From assembly GCA_037501455.1 (NCBI GenBank), contig CM074858.1:15426501-15490500 (forward strand): a DNA stretch of 64,000 nucleotides, in the 5' to 3' direction. The notes under the pieces were generated by a model. The model saw only the letters and a program-made list of their open reading frames with translations. It did not search any database and was not told the DNA's origin. Source of the stretch: Lantana camara (Eukaryota > Streptophyta > Magnoliopsida > Lamiales > Verbenaceae). The position numbers and the translations under genes were made by a program. Below, piece by piece: positions 44,869-55,016 of the stretch (the stretch's first letter is position 1; each line of letters starts with the position of its first letter).

Positions 44869-46129
44869 TGTAATATCCCACATCGATTGGGAAGGAGAAC
44901 GGAGTCTGCCTTATATAAGGGGGTGAAAACCTTTCCTTGTGGACGCATTCGGCGTGGGTGGGCGCCTACGGGCTTAAATTCCATCGCGTGGGAACAAAAC
45001 CCTGAGATGTACGAATCTCCGTTCAGGGGGATTTTTCCGGCCACCGGAGGTGGTGGTCCGACAGCGACCGGTGGCTGTTTGGCTGGCTCTTTCGGACAGC
45101 ATGTTTCCTTCGTTGTGGTGAGTCCAACACCACTTTTCGTTCGCCATTTGGATGTCCGGTTGATTTGTTATGAATTTTTGAAGTTGTTGTGAATTAATTA
45201 TTAATTGTTCTAAATTGTAAATTCGTTCATGTATGCTTGATAAGTTGATGAATATGCGTTGTATGATATTTGAAAATATGTAATGAATTATGGGATATAT
45301 GAGTTTATGATTTATTGTTGATATTAACCTCGTTAATCCAATAGCTTGAATATATTTCTTGCAGAAGGGGCGTTTGTGTAATTTTAGAAAATGCAAAATT
45401 GTATGACTTGAATTAATTGAACTTTATTATTTGAGAAACGATCATGCTAATCCTGATTAAGTAAAAGTTGAATTACTATGCCTTGGTTGATTAACTTACA
45501 AACTTTGTAGGTAAGAAATAATTTATTCGTACAAATATGAATTGATATGAAGTATTGTGACTTGCATTGACCTTTAATTTCACTTCTTTGCATTAATTGG
45601 GCACGTGAATATCTCTTGATGTGTTTTATGAGTATGTTAAGCACTGGACTGTTTATTTTGCACATAATTAATATAGATTTGAACCATGCTTACGTGATTG
45701 CATTTCTTAAGTGCTTGAGCATGTCGTGCGTCTCTGTGTGGTTGTCTGGGTCTAAGTCTGAGCCCTGTGTTTTGTTTTGTGTGTTCAGTTGGTTTAGGTG
45801 CACCCGGGGTGGTGACTTGTGGTCGTGCAGGTTTCGGGGTAAACCGTTTGCTTTGTCTTCAGCTTTGTTTGGTACCAGGTGAGGTTTTAAGATTTTCTTT
45901 TAGTTAAAGCGACCTACAACCCACTGTGCTCTTTTTCAAGCCTGCAGGCTTAAATTCCATCGCGTGGGAACAAAACCCTGAGGCTATGCCACTTTAAGGA
46001 TAGCAAAGGGGACAATATTCACTTATTGGGCCGATCCTGTTCCTTCTGTTTCACTGAGGCTATGCCGCTTTATGGATACCAAAGGGGACAATATTCATTT
46101 ACTGGACCGATCCTGTTCCTTCTGTTTCA
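44869..46129 (+). repeat. Right LTR of the short-LTR element, enlarged
   Basis: Its first 138 bases (44869-45006) match the left LTR. Then comes a 933-bp foreign insert (45007-45939). After it the LTR resumes by repeating the last 43 bases (45940-45982, 41 of 43 identical to 44964-45006) and runs to TTTCA at 46053. A 76-bp tandem copy of the LTR end follows (45978-46053 and 46054-46129). Confidence 0.82.
45007..45939 (+). other. Fragment related to solo LTR B, inside the right LTR
   Basis: Matches blocks of 32540-33870 in solo LTR B in the same order: 'ttttccggc', 'cgttgtggtgagt.caac', 'gtcgtgcgtct', 'gtctaagtct' and 'aggtgaggttt.agatttt'. It has neither LTR terminus nor a 5-bp target copy, so it did not arrive as an ordinary LTR insertion. 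Confidence 0.7.
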
Positions 46130-46152
46130 GAAAGGGCAAGTGACCCCCTACC

Positions 46153-46843
46153 TAAGGGTGCAAAAAAGCCGAGCCAGCTCGCGAGTTCCGCTAGTCGAGC
46201 TCGAACTGACTTGGATTTAGATTGAATTAGGACGATCTCGATCCAAGCTCCAATGAGCCCGAGTCATACATCGAGTCAATCTCGAGTCCCGTGTGTCTAG
46301 GCTCGTGGCTCGCGAGCCTATGCATATATTTATTTTTTATAAAACATATATATGTATATTATGTTTTCTATTATATATATTATATTATATATTATAGCAT
46401 ATATACAATATATATTTAATTTATAATATATGTATTAAAAATTTTATACAATCATATATTTTATTATATTTATATGACTTCAATTTTAAATAATATATAC
46501 TAAATACTTACCCCATATATATAATTTCATAATTTATATATGGTCCAATATTATATTATGTAAATATATATTTATATATCACATATTATAGTACATATAT
46601 CTTAAAATGTTAAAAATATAAAGGGCGAACTCGATCTTGATCTCAAGCCCGATCTCGAGTTGGATTTGGCGAGCTAAATCAAACCAAGCCGAGTCAAGCC
46701 CGAGTTTGCCACGAGCCGAGTTCAAGCCGAAGAAATTCCAGCTTGACGATCTCGGTCCTGCATGTTAATTTTCGAGCTCGAGCTCGAACCTGGTTTTTTA
46801 GCCAAAACTCGGCTCGGCTCGACTCGACTCGTTTGCATCCCTA
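46153..46843. mobile_element. hAT-type MITE (691 bp) in Tat2 gag
   Basis: Terminal inverted repeats TAAGGGTGCAAA (left) and TAGGGATGCAAA (right end, complemented). The 8-bp target copies are CCCCTACC (46145-46152) and CCCCTACT (46844-46851). Subterminal parts are rich in CTCGAG-like words such as 'gccgagc' and 'gagctcga'; the middle is AT-rich. There is no transposase. The 8-bp target size fits the hAT superfamily. Confidence 0.8.
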
Positions 46844-46851
46844 CCCCTACT

Positions 46852-47035
46852 GAACCCAAAGACACTACTGACGCTCCTCCACCGACGAACCCCACTTACA
46901 AAGGAAAGGGTGTCCTCACAGAGACCCCTCACGTCGGCGAAGTAGGAGAATCTGGATCCAACGTTCCTCAAACCCACCTAGCCTCCATCGTAGCTCATCC
47001 AAGGGGCCCTGTTGTAATGATTCCAGCAAGAAATA
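46852..47035 (+). pseudogene. Tat2 gag, piece after the MITE
   Basis: Reads EPKDTTDAPPPTNPTYKGKG, then VLTETPHVGEVGESGSNVP, the Pro/Thr/Ser-rich N-terminal style of gag in this lineage. It carries on the short stretch at 46135-46152 once the MITE is ignored. It ends at about 47035, where AT-rich DNA begins. Confidence 0.55.
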
Positions 47036-47134
47036 ATGTATGTTTTCGTAATTACACTTAATTTATTTAAAAATTGAATTATTTTTTCTATTATTTTTAA
47101 ATAAATTATATATATATACATTGATGAATTGAAC
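47036..47134. other. AT-rich link with the target site of copia2
   Basis: Nothing coding. The last five bases (TGAAC, 47130-47134) are the left target copy of copia2. Confidence 0.6.
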
Positions 47135-47521
47135 TGTTGGAAAACACGAATCAGAAAGCAGCGGAATTTAAAAAAAAAAATTCCCAACAAAAGGACCTTG
47201 GATTCGCAATCGTGTATCCAAATTCGTAAGGATAGAAAACTTACTTTTCTTTTATTCTTTCTTGAAGCGTTTCAAGCCACCCAAGAACGCTCTTCTCGCG
47301 GCTTGATCCCCTCTCCTTGGTAAAGCTCGAATCTTCAAACTTCTAACTTGAAGTCTCTAGAGAAAGTCCACCAACTTGATCACAATCTAACTAGTAAGGA
47401 TGCTAGTTCTCTAGTTAGTGTTTAGGCTTAACCTAGGGTTTATTTGATCTTGGAGAAAGGAAGGTGTTCAACACATGAACCAAAAGAATTCTATTGGCTC
47501 TAAAGGGGAGCATGAGCTCCC

Positions 47522-47532
47522 CTATATATAGG
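47522..47532 (-). promoter_or_regulatory. TATA element in copia2 3' LTR
   Basis: 'CCTATATATAGG' reads the same on both strands and lies about 1570 bases into the LTR on the element's sense strand. It is repeated at about 55173-55183 in the 5' LTR. It is the best core-promoter candidate. Confidence 0.55.
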
Positions 47533-47877
47533 AAAGGGGAGGGGCGGCCGAAATCCTTGTCCTCATAGGCAAGGGTTTTGGTTCCTCTCTCCTATTACTT
47601 GATCTTCAAGTAATTTCCAACTTTGACTTTGAATTCAAATTCAAATCAACTTTAGGAGAGCTAAAATTATCCAAACTATTTTTGGATTATTTTATACTTT
47701 ATTTATTTAAAATAAATAACTTATTTTATCTAATTAATTAATTCATAATTAATTAACTAGATTATTTTCTCCAAAATAAGACTTTCTTTTTAATTCAAAA
47801 TTAAACCAAAGTCTATTAAATAATCAACACATTTAATTATTTAATACATATATATATAATATATATATATATATATT

Positions 47878-47949
47878 CACACGTGTGTGACACGTGTCAC
47901 AGTGACACGTGTCACTCACGTGAGCCACACGTGTGATTTCACACGTGTG
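47878..47949 (-). promoter_or_regulatory. Cluster of six CACGTG (G-box) palindromes in copia2 LTR
   Basis: Six CACGTG hexamers in 72 bases, most inside longer palindromes such as CACACGTGTG and GACACGTGTC. They lie some 350 bases upstream of the TATA element on the element's sense strand, so in U3. G-boxes bind bZIP and bHLH factors in plants. The 5' LTR has the same cluster at about 55520-55592. Confidence 0.7.
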
Positions 47950-49095
47950 GAACCCTCTTGGCCCGATTAACTCGTTTAATCATTTTTAAGCCTCAACTCA
48001 TGTAACCAAGTTGTTGTGTGTGACCCTCTAGGTTCTCAATTCAATTAGCAGTGACCCTAATTAATTAATTCATTAATTAATTAATCAGTCCACAGATTAA
48101 ACGACCATAGTCTAGCAACAGGTGTTTAACCCCTAGCTGAATTGGATTGTTCGGATTCGACAGAACCTTTAAGTCATTGATTCATGTGAGATACAATCCT
48201 CCTACTTACTATCTTTCAACCAAGATCTAGGGTAAGGGAATAATCAGAACCCTAACAATCCTGTCTTAAAGCTAAGTGCATTTCATATCCATTTGATCTC
48301 AATCCAAGAAACCCTTTTCTTGATGTCTTGATCTACTACCTTGGCCAAGGACTCCATATGGCATATGAATGACTTACACAATAAGAGTTCACCTTGCAAA
48401 TGCAAGTGTAGGTCCTTTCTTGATTCTCATTCACTTTCATGAATCACTTGTGCAGCCTCAGCATAAGCCTTGAATCAGTTGTCTAAGGCGACACCCTTTA
48501 AAGCTTATACCTAAGACTACAGAGTTAACTCATAAAGTGACAAGGAACCTCAAGTCTAAGGATCAATTAATCACATCAATGACTCATGAGATATTTCCTA
48601 ATCTGGAAGTTTCCATTTCCTGAAATAGAAACCTCCTTTCCCATTTAGGAATGTTCTCACACGGGGCACCTCAGTGAACTTACTTATTAAAGTAAGCACC
48701 CTCATGTATCACGCACGTATCAACTATACACTTTGCACCTTCATGAAACAAGGTGGTCCTTCTTAAGGGCGTGATCCCACAAGCAAGCCTTAGAGGAGTC
48801 AGGTTGACACTCTCATTGTCTGTAGGACTCATCGGCTTGGAGTATTTTACTAATCATGACTTATGTGATATAGGGCTCGTTTCATGAACCATTTCACCTA
48901 AATGGTAGAGTCCTAAAGTCATCAGGATTAGGGGAGTTCTCATACATGCACAGCTAAAGTAAACGCATACCAAACAAGAGCATATAAAGAAGTGTTGCCT
49001 CAATTCGTTATTTCATTCAAAGATTGTCTGTGATTACAATAAGGAAAAGCACAAAGCGGATATACAATCGGCTTTCTAGGGCACTATTCCTAACA

Positions 49096-49108
49096 ATCTC
49101 CCACTTGC
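49096..49108 (-). other. Polypurine tract of copia2
   Basis: Minus strand GCAAGTGGGAGAT, immediately before the LTR start TGTTAGGAATAG. It is nearly the same as the tract of copia1. Confidence 0.78.
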
Positions 49109-49111
49109 CCG

Positions 49112-50101
49112 TCAAAGCCATTCTAAAGCTACTCTAAGTCCCATCTTCTGAAGATGACCTTGGAAAGCTTCTCGACTAAGGGGTTTAGTAAGTGGATCTG
49201 CCACGTTCTCTGCTGATGTGACCCTTTCAATTTGCACATCTCCTCTTTTGATAATATCACGGATTAGGTGATACTTCCTCATAATGTGTTTGGTCCGTTG
49301 GTGAGATCTTGGTTCTCTTGCTTGAGCAACCGCCCCAGTGTTGTCACAAAACACAGTAATGGGGTCTTTCATGCTAGGAACAACATTCAACTCTTGAATG
49401 AAGTTTCTAATCCAAACACCTTCCTTAGCTGCATCATTTACAGCTAAGTATTCGGCCTCAGTGGTCGAATCTGCAGTGGTTGTTTGCTTGGAACTCTTCC
49501 AACTCACTGCTCCGCCGTTTAGGCAGAAAATGTATCCTGATATTGACTTAAAATCATCTAAGTCAGATGCAAAGCTTGCATCGCAGTATCCTTCGACATT
49601 AAGATCTTTCTGACCTCCGTAAACTAAGAATAAATCTTTAGTACTTTTCAAGTACTTAAGAATATTCTTCACGGCAGCCCAGTGACCATCTCCAGGGTCA
49701 GATTGGAAACGACTCGTCACACTAAGTGCGTAAGCCACATCCGGTCGAGTACATAACATTGCATACATTATGCTACCTATTGCTGATGCATAAGGTGTAT
49801 GAGTCATTCTTTCCTTCTCAAGGTTAGTCTTAGGACACATCTTCTTTGAAAGACATGTTCCTACACTCACAGGAAGGTTCTTAACCTTTGCTGACTCCAT
49901 ATTGAATCTCTTCAATACTTTGTCAATGTACATCGACTGTGACAGTCCTATTAACCTTCTAGATCTATCTCTATAGATTTTAATTCCAAGGATATAGGAC
50001 GCATCACCAAGATCTTTCATCTCGAATTGGTTCGATAACCATAACTTAGTCACTTTCATGTCATCCTTCGAATTTCCCAATAAGAAGGATGTCATCAACA
50101 T
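49112..50101 (-). pseudogene. copia2 pol: RT C-terminus and RNase H
   Basis: 329 open codons. After a frameshift just past the RT active site they run through LSNQFEMKDLGDASYILGIK and YASAIGSIMYAMLCTRPDV. The copia RNase H core follows: VEGYCDASFASDLDDFKSIS, SWKSSKQTTTADSTTEAEYL and CDNTGAVAQAREPRSHQRTK. The C-terminal ADPLTKPLSREAF is the usual end of copia pol. One extra base in an A run near 50063 separates it from the RT block. Confidence 0.92.
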
Positions 50102-50633
50102 AAAGTACTAAGAATTGCACTGAGGTCTCCAATTCCTTTCTATACACACATGATTCATTCGAAATTTGGATGAAGCCAAACGTTTTGACCGATTCATCAA
50201 ATCGAATGTTCCAATTCCTAGAAGCCTGTTTCAATCCATAGATTGATCTTTGGAGTTTGCAAACCTTTTGCTCACTCCCACTGAATGTGAAACCTATGGG
50301 TTGCTCCATATAAATGTCTTTGTCAATGTCACCATTGAGAAAGACAGTTTTCACATCCATTTTCCATATCTCATAGTCATAATATGCAGCAATGGCAAGC
50401 ATGATTCGAATGGACTTTTGCATTGCAACTGGTGAAAAGGTTTCGTCAAAGTCCACGCCGGGTCTTTGAGTGAATCCTTTTGCAACCAGTCTTGCTTTGT
50501 AGGCTGCAATGCTTCCATCAACTCCAAGCTTTCTCTTAAAGATCCATTTGCAACCTATGGGTTTGACCCCATCAGGCAAATCTACCAAGGTCCAAACTTG
50601 GTTGGAGTTCATGGAATCCATTTCGGATTTCAT
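50061..50633 (-). pseudogene. copia2 pol: reverse transcriptase N-terminal and catalytic part
   Basis: 190 codons with WTLVDLPDGVKPIGCKWIFK, YKARLVAKGFTQRPGVDFDE, WKMDVKTVFLNGDIDKDIYM (first catalytic Asp) and VLYVDDILLIG, the intact YVDD box. It is in the same frame as the gag-integrase block, separated from it only by a TAG at 50648-50646 and four codons before its first Met. It ends at a stop caused by the frameshift near 50063. Confidence 0.92.
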
Positions 50634-50645
50634 GGCTTCTATCCA

Positions 50646-53032
50646 CTATTCAGAGTCAGAATCTGAAAGTGCCTCCTCATATGTTGAAGGATCATTATCC
50701 TTTTGAGAGATTTCATGGAAGAATCCATACCATCTCTCCGGCTGTCTATGAGTGCGTTCAGAACGCCTTAGAGGAGGATTTACATGTGTATCGAAATTCG
50801 TGATTGGTTGTGGTTGATCAGTAGGGGACGTCTCTTCAGTGGGTAGCGTGGGGTTACTTTGTACTTCTTCTAATTCTATGATATTGCCTTTCTTTTCTTT
50901 AAGGAACGGTTCCTCAAGAAAAGTGGCATTTCTGGAAACAAACACCTTTTCCTCAGATTGATCATAGAAGTAGTATCCTATGGATTCCTTAGGATAACCT
51001 ACAAAGTAGCATAAGTTAGAACGAGATTCTAACTTATCTCCCACTGTCCTCTTCACGTAAGCAGGACAACCCCAAATTCTTAAGTAAGAATAACTAGGGA
51101 TTTTACCATGCCACATTTCATAGGGCGTTTTGGGGACTGACTTAGAGGGAACTAGATTCAGAATCTTTGCTGCACTTTCTAGGGCATAACCCCAGAAAGA
51201 AGGTGGTAAGTCAGTGAAACTCATCATGGAACGAACCATATCAAGTAGGGTTCGATTCCTTCTCTCAGAAACTCCATTAAGCTGAGGAGTTCCCGGAGGA
51301 GTCCACTGAGAGATAATCCCATTATCTTTGAGATGATTAAGGAATTCTTCACTAAGATACTCGCCTCCTCGATCAGATCGAAGTGCTTTGATCTTGTGAC
51401 CAGTTTGGTTCTCAACCTCCTTTTGAAATTCTAAGAATTTCTCAAAAGCTTCAGATTTATACTTCATTAAGTATACATAACCATATCGACTAAAGTCATC
51501 GGTAAAGGTTATGAAATACTGATGATTGCTTCTAGTGCTTACACTAAGCGGTCCACAAACATCAGTATGGATCAAATCCAAAACCTTAGTGGCACGTTCC
51601 ACAGTTCCTTTAAAAGGAACTTTGGACATCTTTCCTTTGAGACAGGATTCGCAAGAAGTTAACTCCTTAAGATCATTTTCAGAGAATGATCCTAAAGTGT
51701 TTATCTTGCTAATTCTGTTCTTGGAAATGTGTCCTAATCTAGCGTGCCATAAGGGAGCTGAAACTTTGTCATCTCTCTTACGCTTTGTTTCTCGTTGTAT
51801 ATTCATAATATTGATATTTTGAGTTAGGTAAAGTCCATTACTTAGAGTACCGATGTGAACGGAAGAGTTGTTCCGTTTGATAAAAAATTTACCATTCTTA
51901 ATATAAGTTTCATAACCTTCACAATCTAATATTGGAACTGAAATTATATTACCAATAATGCTCGGTACATAAAGGACTTTATTTAAGACTAACTCAAAAC
52001 TACCTAAATCTAATCTAATTGTGCCTAAAGCTCGAGCTTCAACGTTTGAGCCATCGCCGATCTTCAAGACACATTCTCCTTCTTTGAGTTGTTGGACTTC
52101 ACTTAGCATTTGTACATCATTACAGATATGAGTTCCACAACCGGTATCAAGTACCCAAGAACTAGAATTAATAGAAAGATTTACTTCAACGAGAAAGATA
52201 CCTTTCTTTAGAGTAGCCTTGTACTCTGGGCAGTTTCTCCTCCAATGTCCCGCTTTGCCACAATGGAAGCAAACATCCTCTTTCTGATCACGCTTCTTCT
52301 TTTGGGCCTTTCCCTTCGAAATGCCACCAGTGGGCCTAAGGGGTTTCTTCTTCTTCTTTTGGGCTTTCTTGCCCTTACCTTTAGAAGGCCCAGAAGAGGA
52401 AGATGGAGCATTCACCATCAAAACCTTATTGTCCTTCTTGATCGTGCTTTCAGCAGTCACAAGCTGACTAATCAGCTCAGCTACAGTAGCACCAGCATGA
52501 TTCATGTTGAAGTTAAGGACAAATGGGTTGAACGATGGTGGGAGCGAAGCTAGCAACAAATCCACTGAAAGCTCATCTTTCAGCGGCATGTCCATGGAAG
52601 CAAGTTTCTCAGTAAGGGCAAGAAACTTGAGTCCATATTCATGGACACTTGAACCTTCCCTCATTCTCAAGTGGAACAATTCCTTTGATGTGTTATACCT
52701 TGTAACACGTTCATGAGGGCGGTAAAGTTGCTCTAAGTGGTCGTAAATCTCCCAAGCATATTCCATGGCCTCATGTTGCCTTTGCAAGTCCGGAGACATG
52801 TTAGCCAACATAAGGCAATGGGCTTGGAGATTATCATCCTTCCACTTCTGAATCGCGTCCCGCTCGGCCCGAGTGGGAGCCTCCCCTTCGGGACTAGGCT
52901 CCCATTCGAAGAGAACATAAGTTCTCTTCTCAGAATCTAAAATGATTTTTAGATTCCTCAGCCAATCAGATAGTTGGGACCAGTCAACTTGTTTGACTCG
53001 AGGATCGATACAAGAGGGTTTTTGGTTGCCAT
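50646..53032 (-). pseudogene. copia2 gag, protease and integrase
   Basis: The ATG at 53032 starts a copia gag (NPLVSILESNKLTG); a one-base loss near 52958 shifts the frame. The following 721 open codons (52811-50646) and the stretch just before carry the gag core (LMLANMSPDLQRQHEAMEYA). Then come the CCHC zinc knuckle (CFHCGKAGHWRRNC), the protease site (WVLDTGCGTHICND) and the integrase zinc region (HARLGHISKNRI, CESC). The DDE core reads HTDVCGPLS, LRSDRGGEYLSEEF and PQLNGVSERRNRT. The C-terminal boxes KTPYEMWHGKIPSYSYLRIW and FVGYPKESIGY follow. All catalytic residues are present. Confidence 0.93.
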
Positions 53033-54700
53033 TTCAAAACACGTAGAGAATCACAGAATCTACGACCTAAATGGTAAAACAGAGAACTAGTGAGCATGCT
53101 GAATTATAACGATATACAAAAGATAAGGTCTTTAATCTAATGTAGCTCCCACTGTTTTTCAAAGATCTAGAATTCCCAAAGATCTAAGAGGAACACGTTT
53201 CCCAGTGGGTACTAAGATCCTAGGCATTTTACCTCGAACCCACGACTCGCGGACATTCTAAGTAAGAACCCTAGGTAGGTACAACTTACCAATTCTAACA
53301 CCTTTAGAACTCTTAGTAATTGTTTTTGCATCACCTATCTTTCAATATGGACCCACGACTCGTGCGACATCCATATTTACTTAGGCGTTAAGCTAGACCC
53401 ATCAATCATAAGATCATGACCAAAACTTAGTTCGAACGACCCACGACTCGCGGACATCGCCCTTGCTAAAATTGACCACGAAATATTGATCATTTAAAAT
53501 GATCAATTAGGTAACTAAGAACTAATAAGCTCCACTAGCTATCCCACGACTCGCGGACAATAACTAGCTTCACTTACTAAACTTAGAACCTATTGATGGA
53601 ATGCTAGGAATTTTAATTCAAAATTTGCATCTCGAATTAAATACCTATTTGTTCGAAATTAGCTTAATATTTAATGGAAATTTTCGAATCAACCGGAGAG
53701 TTGTCCGGTTCGACCTCACCAACATATATGTTATCCAATTTTATTAGTCTTGATTAATGCAAGTACACTTAAATGCATTTCAAACAAGCACATAAACAGA
53801 TAACATGTCCTAGCATGATACTAACATGTAATGATCATGGGTTCTACCTATCTTATGCGTGATATGTGGGAGCCACTCCACAATCACAAGTTCTAACATA
53901 CATGCCACATAAACAGTTCAAATCACATAAGGGAAAGCGGTAACAAAATACGAGCCCTATCTCTATTACATTTAACAATTGAGATTCCCCTCCCTAACAT
54001 TTTGAGGGGTCTTCACTTATGGCCTCCTTGTTACTTGAATGTGGTCCATCTTACTCCATGGGTGCATTGTCTCCAAAATGAAAATAAAACCTCACCACCT
54101 ATCTCTACTCTCAAATTACAATAAAAGGAAAAAGACATAAAGTAATAAGGCTCAATCTTCATATTGGCCTTAGACAATTACACGGGGCATACCCCAGCCT
54201 CAAAAACAGTAATACGGAAAGCCACATAATAAATCACATAACAGTACGCACATAAGTGAGGCTCCAACCTCAATTGAAAAACGCAACTATAGGGCTCCAA
54301 CCCCAATTTAAACCATCCATGTGCATAAATTAAAACCATACATAGATCTAAACCCATGATCACCTAACATGCTTTTGCAAGAATTTAAATTTAACCAATA
54401 AATTAAAATTCTCGTTTTAAGCTCTAATAGCTTAAAACACGACTTAGATGCAATTCTTGTTCAAGAGCCTTTTCTATAAAACCCGAAAAACAATGAACTA
54501 ATAAAATTCCAATTAATTTCTGAAAATTAATAATTTTATTCTTTCAATATTTTTAGAAAATAAAGATTGTAATTTTTCCAAAGTTTAAATCGATTAAATT
54601 TCTAAAATACCAATTTAAACAATTTATTTCAAAAATAATTCAAATTTAATAAATAAAATTTTTCAAAAAAATTAAATCGGGATTGGATTGGACTAAACAC
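53033..54700 (-). other. Untranslated leader of copia2 with spaced repeats
   Basis: 1.7 kb with no coding frame. CCCACGACTCGCGGACA occurs at 53239, 53440 and 53543, with a variant at 53352 (spacing 88-113 bases). The part from 54000 to 54700 is AT-rich with repeated short words ('ggctccaacc'). The position matches the repeat-bearing leader of copia1. Confidence 0.65.
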
Positions 54701-54719
54701 GAAAATCAAGATCGCGAAA

Positions 54720-55016
54720 CGAAGGGCCCGGAACGGACTGCACGTCCGCCCGAGACCAAGCCCGGCTAACGCACAGCATCGCGCGCACGGACGCGCTCGC
54801 CAGCGCTGCGCACAGCCGGCAGTGTAAGCTGCCAACGTGCGCGCGCATGGCGCGCATCCTTGCGCGCGTCGCGCGCATCAGCTGGGCGAGGCGGGCGGCC
54901 GCGGCCGGGAGGCTCCCGCGCGGTTGCGGGAGGTGCAGGCGGGCTCGCCTAGGCGCTGGCGGACGGCAGTGGCGGGCAGTCCCGCGCGGTTGCGGGAGGT
55001 GCAGGCGGACTGCACG
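54720..55016. other. GC-rich segment next to the truncated copia2 5' LTR
   Basis: About 300 bases, far richer in GC than anything around it. 'tcccgcgcggttgcggga' followed by 'ggtgcaggcgg' occurs at 54914 and again at 54980 (66 bases apart), and CGCGC words cluster at 54780-54890. It stands where the LTR end and primer site should be; neither can be found. Open frames across it are composition artefacts. Its origin is unknown. Confidence 0.7.

Larger units (their letters stand above)
42336..46129 (+). mobile_element. Short-LTR, non-autonomous retrotransposon (TRIM/LARD-like) with hairpin array
   Basis: Flanked by the target duplication GAAAG (42331-42335 and 46130-46134). The left LTR is 209 bp, followed by a tRNA-Met-type primer site. 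The interior of 2.3 kb has no recognisable gag or pol. A G-rich tract precedes the right LTR. The LTR start (TGTAATATCCCACATCG, then TTGGGAAGGAGAACG) recalls widespread plant TRIM LTRs. The right LTR is enlarged by a 933-bp insertion and a 76-bp tandem duplication. It depends on proteins of another element, presumably a copia type given its primer site. Confidence 0.8.
47135..49095 (-). repeat. 3' LTR of copia2 (1961 bp)
   Basis: On the minus strand it starts TGTTAGGAATAGTGCCCTA (ending at 49095 on the plus strand); the plus-strand left border is TGTTGGAAAAC at 47135. It contains a TATA element and, upstream of it, a cluster of CACGTG palindromes, plus a long AT repeat near 47850. Confidence 0.93.
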
